A stretch of DNA of 64,000 bases from Liolophura sinensis (lineage: Eukaryota > Mollusca > Polyplacophora > Chitonida > Chitonidae): contig NC_088303.1 of assembly GCF_032854445.1 (NCBI RefSeq), positions 9,371,501 through 9,435,500 of the forward strand. Reading direction: 5' to 3'. The position numbers and the translations under genes were made by a program. The stretch's first letter is position 1. The number at the start of each line of letters is the position of its first letter. The notes below the pieces were generated by a model. It worked only from the letters and a program-made list of their open reading frames with translations, made no database searches and was not told the DNA's origin. Shown piece after piece: positions 26,101-35,480 of this stretch.

Positions 26101-26698
26101 GAAGATGAATGAAGAATGTGTCGGCTTCAATCTAAGCACCAAACTCATTTCATTATGCCCTATATTAGATAGCTCCGTCATCTGAAATATCGCACGGAGT
26201 CAATGTGTGAAGAGTTTTCTCAATACCGACAATTCTAAAGAATTTAGAATATTATATCATATTATATTGTAATATTATATTATAATATTTGATCTTTTGA
26301 GTGACGTTAGACATTGTTCAATGTTCTGTCGCTATGAATGTGCCCAAAAAAAGCCAATGCGCCCAAACACGCCACTATATCCAAAAGACGTCATCGTAAA
26401 GAGAAGAATGAACAATTGACAACACAGACATGCTATTATTTCCCAACTTATTTATTTATTTTTATCTATTTGATTGTTGCTTTACGCAGTACTCAAGAAT
26501 ATTTCAATTATACTTCTGCGGCCAGCATTAGAGAAGTGGGAGAAAACCGGGCAAATCCAGTGGGAAACCGTAGATTGCTACAAAGCATTCCCAATCACGG
26601 CCAATTATTTGCCTAAGGACTAAGAATAGGAAACGTCTGGAAATAATACTCACCAATCCGTTTATCACAGTCGCCAGGATAAGTTGGAGATTTTGCAT
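8010..26698 (-). CDS. ZP-domain protein, nine-exon gene (gene B)
   Basis: My model reads exons 26698-26654, 26181-26041, 25145-24972, 23434-23280, 21270-21113, 18170-18095, 17864-17711, 10289-10226 and 8101-8010, all with AG/GT borders and continuous phase, giving about 352 aa. Exons 3-4 hold the four cysteines of ZP-N (CPED, KCKNG, ECQF, SCVYD). Exons 5-7 hold ZP-C, including a typical IYMGKKIRLRA strand, LSCVARNG, CGDG and FQCNFTECEERC. Exon 8 starts DSC and has a basic IRRRQK cluster where gene A has RKRR. Exon 9 ends after about 30 residues with no transmembrane segment in frame. ZP modules mediate polymerisation of extracellular matrices and coats; the tissue and role here are unknown. 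The last two introns are filled with minisatellites and the others with transposons. The core (exons 3-8) is well supported. The N-terminus and last exon are less certain. Confidence 0.8.
8108..9437. repeat. 29-bp minisatellite in the last intron of gene B
   Basis: The unit is ACAGACACATAACAATACAG plus AAACATGAT, with many variants, about 40 copies. SINE A interrupts it at 8810-8950. The left edge lies only a few bases from the polypyrimidine tract of gene B exon 9. Confidence 0.92.
8810..8950 (+). mobile_element. SINE A copy inside the 29-bp minisatellite
   Basis: The core GTCGTATAAGTAAAATATTC and the tail AAATAAATAAATC interrupt the array. CATAACA appears on both sides and may be the target duplication, but it is also part of the repeat unit. 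Confidence 0.78.
9590..10130. repeat. Degenerate repeat of about 30 bp
   Basis: Recurring GGCTTCTCGCCTTCAT and TTAGAATCAAGG-type blocks with variable spacing. The best preserved pair is two tandem TCATTAGACTGAGGGCTTCC-like units near 9720-9760. Confidence 0.65.
10226..10289 (-). CDS. Gene B exon 8: DSC and basic cleavage region
   Basis: This 64-nt exon sits between a CTTTTAG acceptor and a GTGAGA donor and encodes DSCLEEIRRRQKLTPEERE plus two residues. It is the counterpart of gene A exon 1433-1490: same phase 0 start, same phase 1 end, same DSC opening, and a basic cluster at the same place. It is an island between two minisatellites: the 38-bp array starts about 60 bp upstream of it, and a degenerate repeat lies just downstream. 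Confidence 0.75.
10352..17135. repeat. 38-bp satellite-like array, about 170 copies
   Basis: The unit contains CACATGCACCACAACAGGCA then AAGTTGCTCCATTAGATA. Shortened variants (CCACAAGGTTACTCC; AACTTTGATACACATG) recur in a patterned order, so there is a higher-order structure. It is about 6.4 kb once the SINE B at 12293-12653 is removed. All of it lies in intron 7 of ZP gene B. Open frames (IHMHHNRQ and similar) are artefacts. Confidence 0.96.
12293..12653 (-). mobile_element. SINE B, full-length copy
   Basis: This 361-bp insertion sits inside the 38-bp array and is flanked by an 11-bp target duplication CCATTAGATAG (12282-12292 and 12654-12664). On the - strand it begins with a tRNA-like head (A-box-like AGGACAGTTGAGTAGAGCG; B-box-like GGATCAATCC), followed by a core and a 3' end of AAGCACTCACTCACT. 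It is the best reference copy of this family in the window. Confidence 0.85.
17711..21270 (-). CDS. Gene B exons 5-7: ZP-C module
   Basis: Exon 5 (21113-21270) reads HILPSEQKL to AVDPS. Exon 6 (18095-18170) carries SVVAFRALSCVARNG. Exon 7 (17711-17864, 154 nt) reads CGDGTVFKKT to EERCDG. Phases 2-1, 1-2 and 2-0 fit exactly. Exon 7 aligns to gene A exon 563-716 without a gap (26 of 51 residues identical). Intron 5 (18171-21112) contains a complete Tc1-like transposon, a SINE B copy and a SINE A copy. Confidence 0.85.
18389..18715 (-). mobile_element. SINE B copy
   Basis: It starts with an expanded GAGTGAGTGAGT tail and carries the family core (reverse-strand blocks GCCGCCACCGCCCGAGCC and GTCAACCAGTCGTTGCACTA). 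It ends near a degenerate tRNA-like head. It lies in intron 5 of gene B, next to the Tc1-like element. Confidence 0.8.
18834..20364 (-). mobile_element. Tc1/mariner-type DNA transposon, near complete
   Basis: The ends are perfect inverted repeats beginning GTGCTCAAAAGAAAGTATAC (20 bp), flanked on both sides by TA (18832-18833 and 20365-20366), the expected Tc1/mariner target duplication. Length is 1531 bp. It carries one transposase gene on the - strand and sits in intron 5 of ZP gene B, in the same direction as the host gene. The perfect ends point to a fairly recent insertion. Confidence 0.92.
19083..20093 (-). pseudogene. Tc1-like DDE transposase with two nonsense codons
   Basis: One frame runs from ATG (20093) to the stop at 19083 with no indel, about 336 codons. 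Near the N-terminus is a helix-turn-helix region (GATNAAIARTFGCTRATIVR), followed by a GRP-type linker (PRSGRPRV). The catalytic residues are in MFSDESRF, YQHDNARPH and SPDLNPMEHLW; 34 residues separate the second D from the E, giving DD34E, as in Tc1. A TAG follows IVRLM (about residue 40), and a TGA replaces the expected Trp in SVMVW about 200 residues in. With only these two defects, the copy was probably inactivated recently. Confidence 0.9.
20701..20872 (-). mobile_element. SINE A copy
   Basis: Begins with (TTTA)n, then GATTGGTGTTTTGCGCCATA and CACTTATACGACGGCGGCCA, and ends near ACGTACGGCCGGAGAGCTG. Located in intron 5 of gene B. Confidence 0.85.
21706..21840. repeat. Left end of a candidate foldback-like element
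   Basis: One diverged 48-bp unit (TTGATATGGGTGAGTTTGAT) is followed by GACAAAACCCCCGGGGGACA-type blocks. These blocks are the reverse complement of those at 22700-22790. Confidence 0.5.
22680..22790. repeat. 15-bp G-rich tandem repeat
   Basis: The unit GTCCGCGGGGTTTTT occurs about four times, flanked by CTCCGAAGGTTTT variants and a final CCGGGGCTTTTG. It is inverted relative to the block at 21774-21835. Confidence 0.8.
22791..23061. repeat. 48-bp tandem repeat, 5.6 copies
   Basis: The unit contains ATTTGATATCGGCGAGTTTG then ATCTCACTTGCCCAGTT. Because 48 is divisible by three it keeps frames open on both strands. It lies in intron 4 of gene B. Confidence 0.9.
23280..25145 (-). CDS. Gene B exons 3-4: ZP-N module
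   Basis: Exon 3 (24972-25145, 58 codons, phase 0 at both ends) starts CPEDIHG and ends TECQFY at a GTAAGC donor. Exon 4 (23280-23434, phase 0 to 2) contains GHLYTLDVEIGW and HKRIHTLSCVYD. The four cysteines and the HxxxxLxCxYD ending match the ZP-N fold. A second frame is open through exon 3 but hits a stop when joined to exon 5, which decides the frame. The intron between them (23435-24971) holds two SINE A copies and a C/A homopolymer run. Confidence 0.78.
23881..24050 (-). mobile_element. SINE A copy
   Basis: (TTTA)n tail, the core CACTTATACGACGACGACCA, and the head-side block GGCTCCTGGGACATTGCGCC. Lies in intron 3 of gene B. Confidence 0.82.
24427..24560 (-). mobile_element. SINE A copy ending in homopolymers
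   Basis: (TTTA)n, GATTGGTGTTTTACGCCGTA and GAGGGAGGAAACCGGGCAAT, then a run of C followed by a run of A at 24542-24569. The homopolymers sit where the C/G-rich middle of the SINE should be. Intron 3 of gene B. Confidence 0.75.
25488..25560 (+). repeat. Fragment of the same dispersed repeat
   Basis: ATGCTAAAGACACCAGAGAT, then GACACCCTACCCGCTATGCT, matches the 45.4-kb block with substitutions. It lies in the intron upstream of gene B exon 3. Confidence 0.35.
26041..26698 (-). CDS. Gene B exons 1-2: proposed start and signal peptide
   Basis: Exon 1 (26654-26698) begins ATG and gives MQNLQLILATVINGL, a short hydrophobic stretch that could be a signal peptide; it ends in a GTGAGT donor. An AG acceptor sits 6 nt before the ATG, so a 5'UTR exon may exist upstream; a GTGAGT donor after 27636 is one candidate. 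Exon 2 (26041-26181) gives 47 residues in phase 0 and ends in GTAAGT. Another reading of exon 1 (phase 1, DDAKSPTYPGDCDKRI) could splice past exon 2 to an acceptor 11 nt before exon 3. The sequence does not decide between the two. Confidence 0.45.
26449..26613 (-). mobile_element. SINE A copy
   Basis: Has ACTCAAGAATATTTCAATTA, GCGGCCAGCATTAG and GGGAAACCGTAGATTGCTAC. Located in the proposed intron 1 of gene B. Confidence 0.75.
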
Positions 26699-26772
26699 CG
26701 TCTCCTGGAATACAACAGTTTTTTTTCTGACAATACAACATGACAATTTCTAATACTAAATAAAAAGCTGAT

Positions 26773-26915
26773 TATTTATTTATTTACTTTATTGTTCTTT
26801 TACGCCGTACTCAAGAATATTTCACTTATACGACGGTGGTCAGCATTATGGCGGGAGGAAACCTGGCAGACCCCGGTGGAAACCGACAACCATCCGTAGG
26901 TTGCTGTTAAACCTC
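26773..26915 (-). mobile_element. SINE A copy
   Basis: Good core (CACTTATACGACGGTGGTCA, GCGGGAGGAAACCTGGCAGA). It lies just upstream of gene B's proposed start codon. Confidence 0.8.
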
Positions 26916-26999
26916 TAAGACATGAAGAGAGAAATTACAAAAATCAATCTATATAGCTGCTCCTTCAGTAGTACTATGTTCCAGAACCAGTTGTGAGTT

Positions 27000-28600
27000 C
27001 ACTACAGAATTCTTAGCACAATACCGATAGCGGCAAGTTTCACTGGTTTCAGCTGTCACAATACACAAATTCTAACACTGAGTCAGAGATTTTCATGATG
27101 GGCTACGTTGCAAATTTTAATCTTATGATACTGCTACCCTGATCAGTATGTTGGACAAATTAATATATTCGTGTGAAAGTTTCGTGAAGATGTCCACAAA
27201 AATAACACTAGCCTTCCGTGACCTGGTTTTGACAACGGAATCCAGCCAATGTGGTCATGAAACACAATGATCTCACTTCAGTCTAGATAATTTTGGTCAC
27301 TGAGTTATCTCCCATTTGCATGACACAGTTGATTGTAAAAATATATTTATTCTATAGTTGTGTAACGAATCGGTTCATATCAGGGACATAACTGAAAATA
27401 CTGTTCCAATTTTACAAACATATGCAGTTCCATGGTTCATGTTAGAAAATAGGGACATATGTACACCTATGAAAATGGCACCCATATCCACGTTTATATT
27501 CAGAGAATAATAACACAACAACATCAACATATGCTGATACTGCGACGTCCTGTCAATTTAAAAAGTCTGAGACTAAAGTAACGTCCTTGTAGTTCACAAA
27601 GTTAACAAGGGCATTTTGTGAACAGTTTTACTCACGGATTCTTGTCGTCTCTGGTTCCCAGGGTGCTTTCAGAATGACGTAGATCTACTTTAGGAAAGGT
27701 CCGTGAGGGTATGAAAGCCAGTGTGGTTTCTGGGCCTCAACACTTTGTGCAAGATGACGCGAATTTCGCAAATTACAGTTGGTTGGTGTGTTAATCCGGT
27801 GCTGCTATGATACTGTAATTTAAATTTCTTTCGTTATAGCTGTATATAGTTGTAAATTCGCATTTGCCTGTCCCTTAATGTGACTTTACTATAAACGAGG
27901 CCTGGGAAGGTGCGATCACTGTATTGCCAAGTATAGCTTCCTCGCTATAGTGGATGGAGGGACAGAGTTTCTATGGAGTGATAGCGATGAAGATATGAAG
28001 CCTCTGGTGGCACATTCATGGGTTAATTTATTTATTTTTGCGCTGGTTGTTGAATTACTCAAGACGTTTTTTACTTATACATGTACGAAAGGGGTTATTT
28101 TTGATTATCTCAACATATAGCCTAGGAAATTCCATGAATGTTTTTGTGTATATATAGGGATAGAGTTGTAGACAGGAGTTGAAGATAAATGTTTCTGGCT
28201 CTTTCTGAAATGTTAGCTATCTTGAAACATACTTAAATAGTAGATTTCATAATTTATGCTCTTTGTTGTCGACTTCAGAATTAAAATATGTAATGGCACG
28301 AGAAACTTGAGGCTTATTGCATATAGTCTGCTGGCCTGTGTGGCGGATGAGGATAACATAGATCTGTACGAACAACAAATTCAGCCCTTCAACAGACATT
28401 TTATAACTGCAAATAAGCTGATCATAAAATGTTTTTTCACGTAATCTTTATCGGTGTGGAGGATTCAAACACGAACACCTAACCTCACAATATCATCGGC
28501 CCATTTCGTCACACTTTACTCGATCACCCGCGGATAAATATAGCTTAATGCTCCTTTATCAGCCTCTTTTGGGGAAGTTGCGTCAACGAATGAATCGCGG
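27000..28600. other. No coding exon recognised
   Basis: AT-rich sequence upstream of gene B. A GTGAGT donor after 27636 (- strand) could end a 5'UTR exon of gene B. A degenerate SINE lies at 28023. Confidence 0.4.
28023..28085 (-). mobile_element. Degenerate SINE A fragment
   Basis: TTTATTTATTTTTGCGCTGG, then ACTCAAGACG and ACTTATACATG, follow the family order with many changes. Confidence 0.4.
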
Positions 28601-28622
28601 CTACACATCGGTTCTTGTACCT

Positions 28623-29036
28623 GGCTAAATCCCCATCACCACAACCGATAAAACTCAATGACTGTGATGCTTACCATGGCGGAGGTAGACATTCCTGACT
28701 AAATCCCCATCACCACAACCGATAAAACTCAATGACTGTGATGCTTACCATGGCGGAGGTAGACATTCCTGACTAAATCCCCATCACCACAACCGATAAA
28801 ACTCAATGACTGTGATGCTTACCATGGCGGAGGTAGACATTCCTGACTAAATCCCCATCACCACAACCGATAAAACTCAATGACTGTGATGCTTACCATG
28901 GCGGAGGTAGACATTCCTGACTAAATTCCCATCACCACAACCGATAAAAACTCAATGACTGTGATGCTTACCATGGCGGAGGTAGACATTCCTGACTAAA
29001 TTCCCATCATAACTACCGGTAGAAACTCAATGGCTG
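28623..29036. repeat. 74-bp tandem repeat, about 5.3 copies
   Basis: The unit begins TGACTAAATCCCCATCACCA and ends TGGCGGAGGTAGACATTCC. The copies are almost identical, with decay in the last. Confidence 0.93.
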
Positions 29037-29049
29037 AGTTTAACCACTT

Positions 29050-29235
29050 GAAGCATAGCGTTCACACAAAAAAACACATTTGTGTTGAAATCTAACACAA
29101 CATGTGTTGTTTGATTCACCACAGAAATGTGTTACCCCAACACAAACATGTGTTAATTAAATGTGAAGTACACATATTTATGTAACAAAATAATATCACA
29201 CAAACAAGAACTTGTGTTAAATGAACACATGATAG
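29050..29235. repeat. AACACA/TGTGTT palindrome-rich stretch
   Basis: Short inverted motifs such as AACACAACATGTGTTGTTTG, and AACACAAACATGTGTTAATT, recur about every 30-40 bp. It could be a MITE or a self-complementary repeat. Confidence 0.45.
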
Positions 29236-29239
29236 AGTT

Positions 29240-30365
29240 GTTCAAATATGACACGAGTGTTTTGTGCGTGTTCTAACATTTTGGATGAAGCGATTGATAG
29301 CCTGTTGTTGTTGTCTGGATTAAAAATGCAAGATCACAATGACTTGTTTATCTTTCAAAAGTTCACTTCCAGATCACTGTTTAAATGTTCAGTTTCTTTT
29401 ATTATTCACAGTTCTCTTGTCCGGGTCTCACGTGGGCTTTGTCGTATTTGTAGGGCTTTAGATACGGTCACATGAATTAAATCGTTCAATAATATTTTAT
29501 TTATGGATTTTTCCTGCTTCACGAGCATTTCAGCCATTTGATTGGTTCTCTGATAATTAGGCCGCGAAGCTGTTTTAACGCGGAATGAAGCCGTATATAT
29601 ATATCAAGGGGTGGTTGTATAAAGTCTGAAATACAGACCATTGTTATTACGAGCGTTATGGGGGCCTTGGTGATTGGCGAATCGATCAAAGTGATTATGA
29701 GAAATCGGATTGAATGTGTGACGATTAGAGAAGGTTGATTTGAACTGCGTGCAACACTAGAGCAAATGGTTTGGTCTTTATTGTGATACTTTTACTGTAA
29801 CATATGCGTAAGTTTTTTGTACACGTGAAAATCTGTATGCATGTGTAAGTAAAAAATTGCTTAGATTTTTTTTCCAAATAAACGAAAACGCAATATTCTA
29901 AAATTGGATATATGTGTAGCCTACAATTCTTAATTCTGCTTGTACATATATGTGTAATTTGACAATAAATAGCGCAGCACGTAAATTGGCTACAGAGCTC
30001 TGAAACACATTTTTGAAGTTGCGCGATGAGGAAGGTCACGGAGACCCGGTAAATTCCACCTTAGGACCTTATTAATCTAAAGTACTTTGTTCACGACTTC
30101 AAACGGGCCCCTAGCGGCATTGTTAGTGGCCATGGCTGTGTGCCAATTAACGGTATAATCCTTCAATAAATCATTGAAGCGCTTGGTATTGGTCTGGTTG
30201 CGGTTCATCTCGGCAAGGTCAAGGTTATGTATAAATATAAAGCCTCCAGTGATTCGTTTGGTTATAATTACATAATCATTAGTGAGCACGAACGGGCATC
30301 TTCACTGTTGGCCGACCACTGCTCGGTGTACTGGCACTTAAGAGACCACTTCTGTATATTGGCAC
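29240..30365. other. No gene assigned
   Basis: A 70-codon - strand frame at 30077-30289 (HNLDLAEMNRNQTNTKRFND) looks protein-like but matches no family I recognise and has no splice support. Confidence 0.35.
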
Positions 30366-30371
30366 CGGACA

Positions 30372-30512
30372 GGCCTCCGTGGCACAGTTGGTTAGCCTGC
30401 TAGCGCAGCGTAAAGTCGAAGGTCTTCCAACAACCTGCGGATGATAGTGGGTTATCCCCGAGCTGGCCGACGTCGTAAAAGTGAAATATTCTTGAGAACG
30501 GCGTAAAGTAAT
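30372..30512 (+). mobile_element. SINE A copy with tRNA-like head
   Basis: GGCCTCCGTGGCACAGTTGG, then TTAGCCTGCTAGCGCAGCG, is a recognisable tRNA-like head (A box TGGCACAGTTGG). It is followed by the family core (GTCGTAAAAGTGAAATATTC). It abuts the 24-bp minisatellite. Confidence 0.78.
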
Positions 30513-30525
30513 GACACAATACCCA

Positions 30526-32756
30526 CCACTTCTGTATACTGACATCTGGTCACTGCTGTATACTGGCACCTGACCACTGCTGTATACTGGCACCTGACCA
30601 CTGCTGTATACTGGCACCTGACCACTGCTGTATACTGGCACCTGACCACTGCTGTATACTGGCACCTGACCACTGCTGTATACTGGCACCTGACCACTTC
30701 TGTATACTGGCACCTGACCACTGCTGTATACTGGCACCTGACCACTTCTGTATACTGGCACCTGACCACTGCTGTATACTGGCACCTGACCACTGCTGTA
30801 TACTGGCACCTGACCACTGCTGTATACTGGCACCTGACCACTGCTGTATACTGGCACCTGACCACTGCTGTATACTGGCACCTGACCACTGCTGTATACT
30901 GGCACCTGACCACTTCTGTATACTGACACCTGACCACTGCTGTATACTGGCACCTGACCACTGCTGTATACTGGCACCTGACCACTGCTGTATACTGGCA
31001 CCTGACCACTGCTGTATACTGGCACCTGACCACTGCTGTATACTGTCACCTGACCACTGCTGTATACTGGCACCTGACCACAGCTGTATGCTGGCACCTG
31101 ACCACAGCTGTATAGTCGCACCTGACCACTTCTGTATACTGGCACCTGACCGCTGATGTATGCTGGCACCTGACCACTGCTGTATACTGACACCTGACCA
31201 CTGCTGTATGCTGGCACCTGACCACTGCTGTATACTGGCACCTGACCACTGCTGTATACTGGCATCTGACCACTGCTGTATACTGGCACCTGACCACAGC
31301 TGTATACTGGCACCTGACCACTGCTGTATAGTGGCACCTGACCACTTCTGTATACTGGCACCTGACCGCTGATGTATGCTGGCACCTGACCACTGCTGTA
31401 TGCTGGCACCTGACCACAGCTGTATACTGGCATCTGACCACTGCTGTATACTGGTATCTGACCACTGCTGTATACTGACACCTGACCACTGCTGTATACT
31501 GGCACCTGACCACTGCTGTATACTGACACCTGACCACTGCTGTATACTGGCACCTGACCACAGCTGTATGCTGGCACCTGACCACAGCTGTATACTGACA
31601 CCTGACCACTGCTGTATACTGGCACCTGACAACTGATGTATACTGACACCTGACCACTGCTGTATACTGGCACCTGACCACTGCTGTATACTGGTATCTG
31701 ACCACTGCTGTATGCTGGCACCTGACCACTGCTGTACACTGGCATCTGGCCACTGCTGTATACTGGCATCTGACCACTGCTGTATACTGGCACCTGACCA
31801 CTGCTGTATACTGGCACCTGACAACTGATGTATACTGACACCTGACCACAGCTGTATACTGGCACCTGACCACTGCTGTATACTGGCACCTGACCACTGT
31901 TGTATACTGGCACCTGACCACTGCTGTATACTGGCACCTGACCACTGCTGTATACTGGCACCTGACCACTGCTGTATACTGGCATCTGACCACTGCTGTA
32001 TACTGACACCTGACCACTGCTGTATACTGGCACCTGACCACAGCTGTATACTGTCACCTTTAATCCTGCTGTATACTGGCATCTGACCACTGCTGTATAC
32101 TGGCACCTGACCGCTGATGTATACTGGCACCTGACCACTGCTGTATACTGGCATCTGACCACTGCTGTATACTGGCACCTGACCACTGCTGTATACTGGC
32201 ACCTGACCACTGCTGTATACTGACACGTGACCACTGCTGTATACTGGCACCTGACCACTGCTGTATACTGGCACCTGACCACTGCTGTATACTGGCACCT
32301 GACCACTGCTGTATACTGACACCTGACCACAGCTGTATACTGGCACCTGACCACTGCTGTATTCTGGCATCCGACCACTGCTGTATACTGGCACCCGACC
32401 ACTGCTGTATACTGGCACCTGACAACTGCTGTATACTGACACCTGAACGACCACTGCTGTATACTGGCGCCTGACCACTGCTGTATACTGACACCTGACC
32501 ACTGCTGTATACTGGCACCTGACCACTGCTGTATACTGGCACCTGACCACTGCTGTATACTGACACCTGACCACTGCTGTATACTGACACCTGACCACAG
32601 CTGTATACTGGCACCTGACCACTGCTGTATACTGGCATCCGACCACTGCTGTATACTGGCACCCGACCACTGCTGTATACTGGCACCTGACAACTGCTGT
32701 ATACTGACACCTGAATGACCACTGCTGTATAATGGCACCGTACTCACCAGTTCTGT
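30526..32756. repeat. 24-bp minisatellite, about 92 copies
   Basis: The unit is CACTGCTGTATACTGGCACC plus TGAC. A few indels (near 32062, 32440 and 32710) shift the phase. The unit lacks stops in all three - strand frames, which produces open frames of up to 822 codons (VPVYSSGQ, GASIQQWS, CQYTAVVR). Confidence 0.95.
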
Positions 32757-32929
32757 ATACTAACACCGGCCTTTCACCATTAGATGGCCCCCATTTTGCA
32801 CGAGAAATATTCCTGATGACGCAGAAAACACAAAGCAAGTAAGTAAAAAATCAAAGTTGAATCAAATAAGGCGTAATCAAGTAAACAAATGAAAATTTGT
32901 TCATTGCAAAACTTACAAAAAAACAGCCT

Positions 32930-33072
32930 CTTTATTTATTTATTTGATCGGCATTTTACGCCGTTCTCGAGAATATTTCAGTTATACGACGGCGGCCAGC
33001 GTTATGGTGGCAGGAAATTGGGTAGAGCTCGGGGAAAATCCACGACCATTTGCTGGTTTCTGACAGACCTTG
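32930..33072 (-). mobile_element. SINE A copy
   Basis: (TTTA)n, ACGCCGTTCTCGAGAATATT, CAGTTATACGACGGCGGCCA. With the copy at 30372-30512 it brackets the 24-bp array. Confidence 0.8.
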
Positions 33073-33079
33073 TCCTCAT

Positions 33080-34420
33080 GGTTCTCCCAGTGCAAGATTT
33101 CGGAATTAACATCAAAAGCAACATTACATTACTTTGTCTAAGTATCTTTATTTGTATATAATATTAACAAACATGAACAATGTGCTATGAGAACCGGGAA
33201 TTCCACAAAACATGCATACCCTACTGCTCGACCTACTTGTTTCACATTGTTAGAAATTTCCAGCTATCATTTGTGTAGCTTATAATCTATAATGGTGTAT
33301 GGAAACGAACACATCACACTCGTTACTCTCGGTATTCTTCCGCAACCCTCGGTCAATCCAGAAACATGTTAACAAACAAACACGCACATAAACCTGATGC
33401 TTGAAAGACCCATGATGCATCTGAATTGTTACAAAACAGGTAGACCTACATCTTGATAAAGAATAGTTGTGAACATTCGGCTTGTAACAAATTTAGTAGA
33501 TTCGACATGAGATTTACCCCTGTCAACATCAAAGAAATATCTCCTTTCTTTGTAAATGCAAGTAAATATGGAAAAATTGTAACACTAACAAAAAACTTGG
33601 TGGCAATTTTGTCTGCTGTGTGGCCCAGAATTATTTTAGGGAACACTTTTCAAAATCTGTTGTCTAGCTGTTTACTCCTGCTGACTGAAAGGTAAAAGAA
33701 TACAAAAGAAGAAGAAAAAACCGACGTGAACTTAAATACATTTAATTATGTACTTTATCGTTGTTTAAAAGTATTATACACATAAACATACATCCAAGTA
33801 TTATACACATAAACATACATCCAAGTATTATACACATAAACATACATCCAAGTATTATACACATAAACATACATCCAAGTATTATACACATAAACATATA
33901 TTCAAATATTATACACATAAACATACATTCTACATCAATGTTATTGCTTAACTTGCAACTTTCCATTATGTTATGTATTAATTCGAAATTTAAAAACTGA
34001 AAAATCAGTCCACGAGAAAAGACATCTAACCTAGATATATTTAATTACGTATGTTTTTGTTGTTTAACACGAATAAATACATCTACATAAACGCACACTC
34101 TACATCAGTGTCGTTACTGAATTGCGTCCAACCTCCTAGAAAACTTAAAGGAAAAGAAAACCTAAAAATTATGCCAAAATCAGATGAAAAGCGTCAAAAC
34201 TTATTTACAAATATGGTCTTAAATATTTTCTTCCATTTTTTTTGTCAGGAGACAAGTGTATTTGAAAATATTTTTGTATTGTGGGTATTTGGGACCACCT
34301 TTCGGTACTCATCGTCACTGCATAATGATGTTCTCCATAAGGACGTGATGTATGTTAATAAATTTGTTTGAATGTAAATCTCCTGATTCTATCGGAACAT
34401 ATGCATTTAATCTGAATTAC
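33080..34420. other. No gene seen; 27-bp repeat in the middle
   Basis: AT-rich, with short unrelated open frames only. Confidence 0.5.
33770..33930. repeat. 27-bp tandem repeat, about 6 copies
   Basis: The unit is GTATTATACACATAAACATA plus CATCCAA. Confidence 0.92.
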
Positions 34421-34424
34421 GTAG

Positions 34425-34587
34425 GAAGGTCTGTTAGCAACCTACGGATGGTCGTGGGTTTCCAGCGTGCTCTGCTCGGTTTCCTCCCACCATAGTTCTG
34501 GCCACCGTCGTATAAGTGAAGTATTTTTGAGTACGACCTAAAGCAACATTCAAATACATAATAAATAAATAAATAAATAAATAAATG
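34425..34587 (+). mobile_element. SINE A copy with long (AATA)n tail
   Basis: GGAAGGTCTGTTAGCAACCT, CACCGTCGTATAAGTGAAGT and about seven AAAT units at the end. Confidence 0.82.
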
Positions 34588-34999
34588 AATTTATTTATAA
34601 CATTATTACACAAAGACTATATATACCAAATGGTGGTCCTAGATACCCATCGTAAAACAATTATTTTCAAAAGCCTATTTATCTTTAAGAAAAATAGAAA
34701 AAAATATTCAAGATCACAATTACAACTAACTTTTTGCACTCATTCAGCTGAACATTATGCAATTTTCAATTTTTTTTCCACTTTTAAAAGTGTAATACCA
34801 TTACTCATACAAAAGATATATGCTCAAAAAAAATGAAAAGAACGTGACACTCATTTAACTCAATCTCACGATGAAATTATTGTGCGCATAATTATGAAAA
34901 CAGATTTTAATCATACTTCTTTACATGTACTGCATGTACTGGAGAAAACCTGCATGACGTCCCCCAACATGAATAAGACATTAGTCAATCTGTTGAAAC

Positions 35000-35480
35000 A
35001 GTTAGTCACGAACGAGTGTGACCTCTAATAGGGCAACTAACACAACTAGTCCATGTAGACTGGAGAAGTTCACAAAGCATTTTACCCGCAAGTCGTCCAT
35101 AATGTTCAAGACCTTGTCAGGTCTGAGATGAATTTATCTGCTGCTTCACTCACTGGTCTTTCGAAGGTGTCGTTCAAGTTTCAGTGTGGGTACCGTGAAA
35201 GTCAACCGACCACCATTGTGCACTACGCACGGACATGTGCACGAGAGCTCCAGCATGGGGCGTAGCCTTGTCATGTTACAGTGCCAGTCCTGGACCATAA
35301 TGCTGCATCAAGGGGAAAATGAGACAAGACTTGATCCCGAACCTGTATGGTAGTCAGATTGCCCAGATGAACCATTGGCACAAACCACTCCCTCACAACT
35401 CCTCTATCCCCATCAACACAACCTTGTGATTGACGTAAACGTTGAGCTCGGTGCACTTGCGCGGACTGTCTATGAACAAC
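35000..35480 (-). pseudogene. Decayed Tc1-like transposase fragment
   Basis: On the - strand, one frame reads HLGNLTTIQVRDQVLSHF (like the GNLT-RYRDEVL stretch of Tc1 transposases), and shortly after, in a shifted frame, HDKATPHAGALVHMSV (like HDNARPHTAR). Both follow the expected order of a DDE domain, but stops and frameshifts break it. No terminal repeats were identified. It is a different family from the 19-kb element. The match is weak. Confidence 0.4.

Noticed and set aside
30279-32838. Open frames of 822, 762 and 331 codons on the - strand
   Set aside because: They are made of a 24-bp repeat with no stops in any - strand frame, with no unique domain and no splice or start context; three overlapping frames cannot all be genes.
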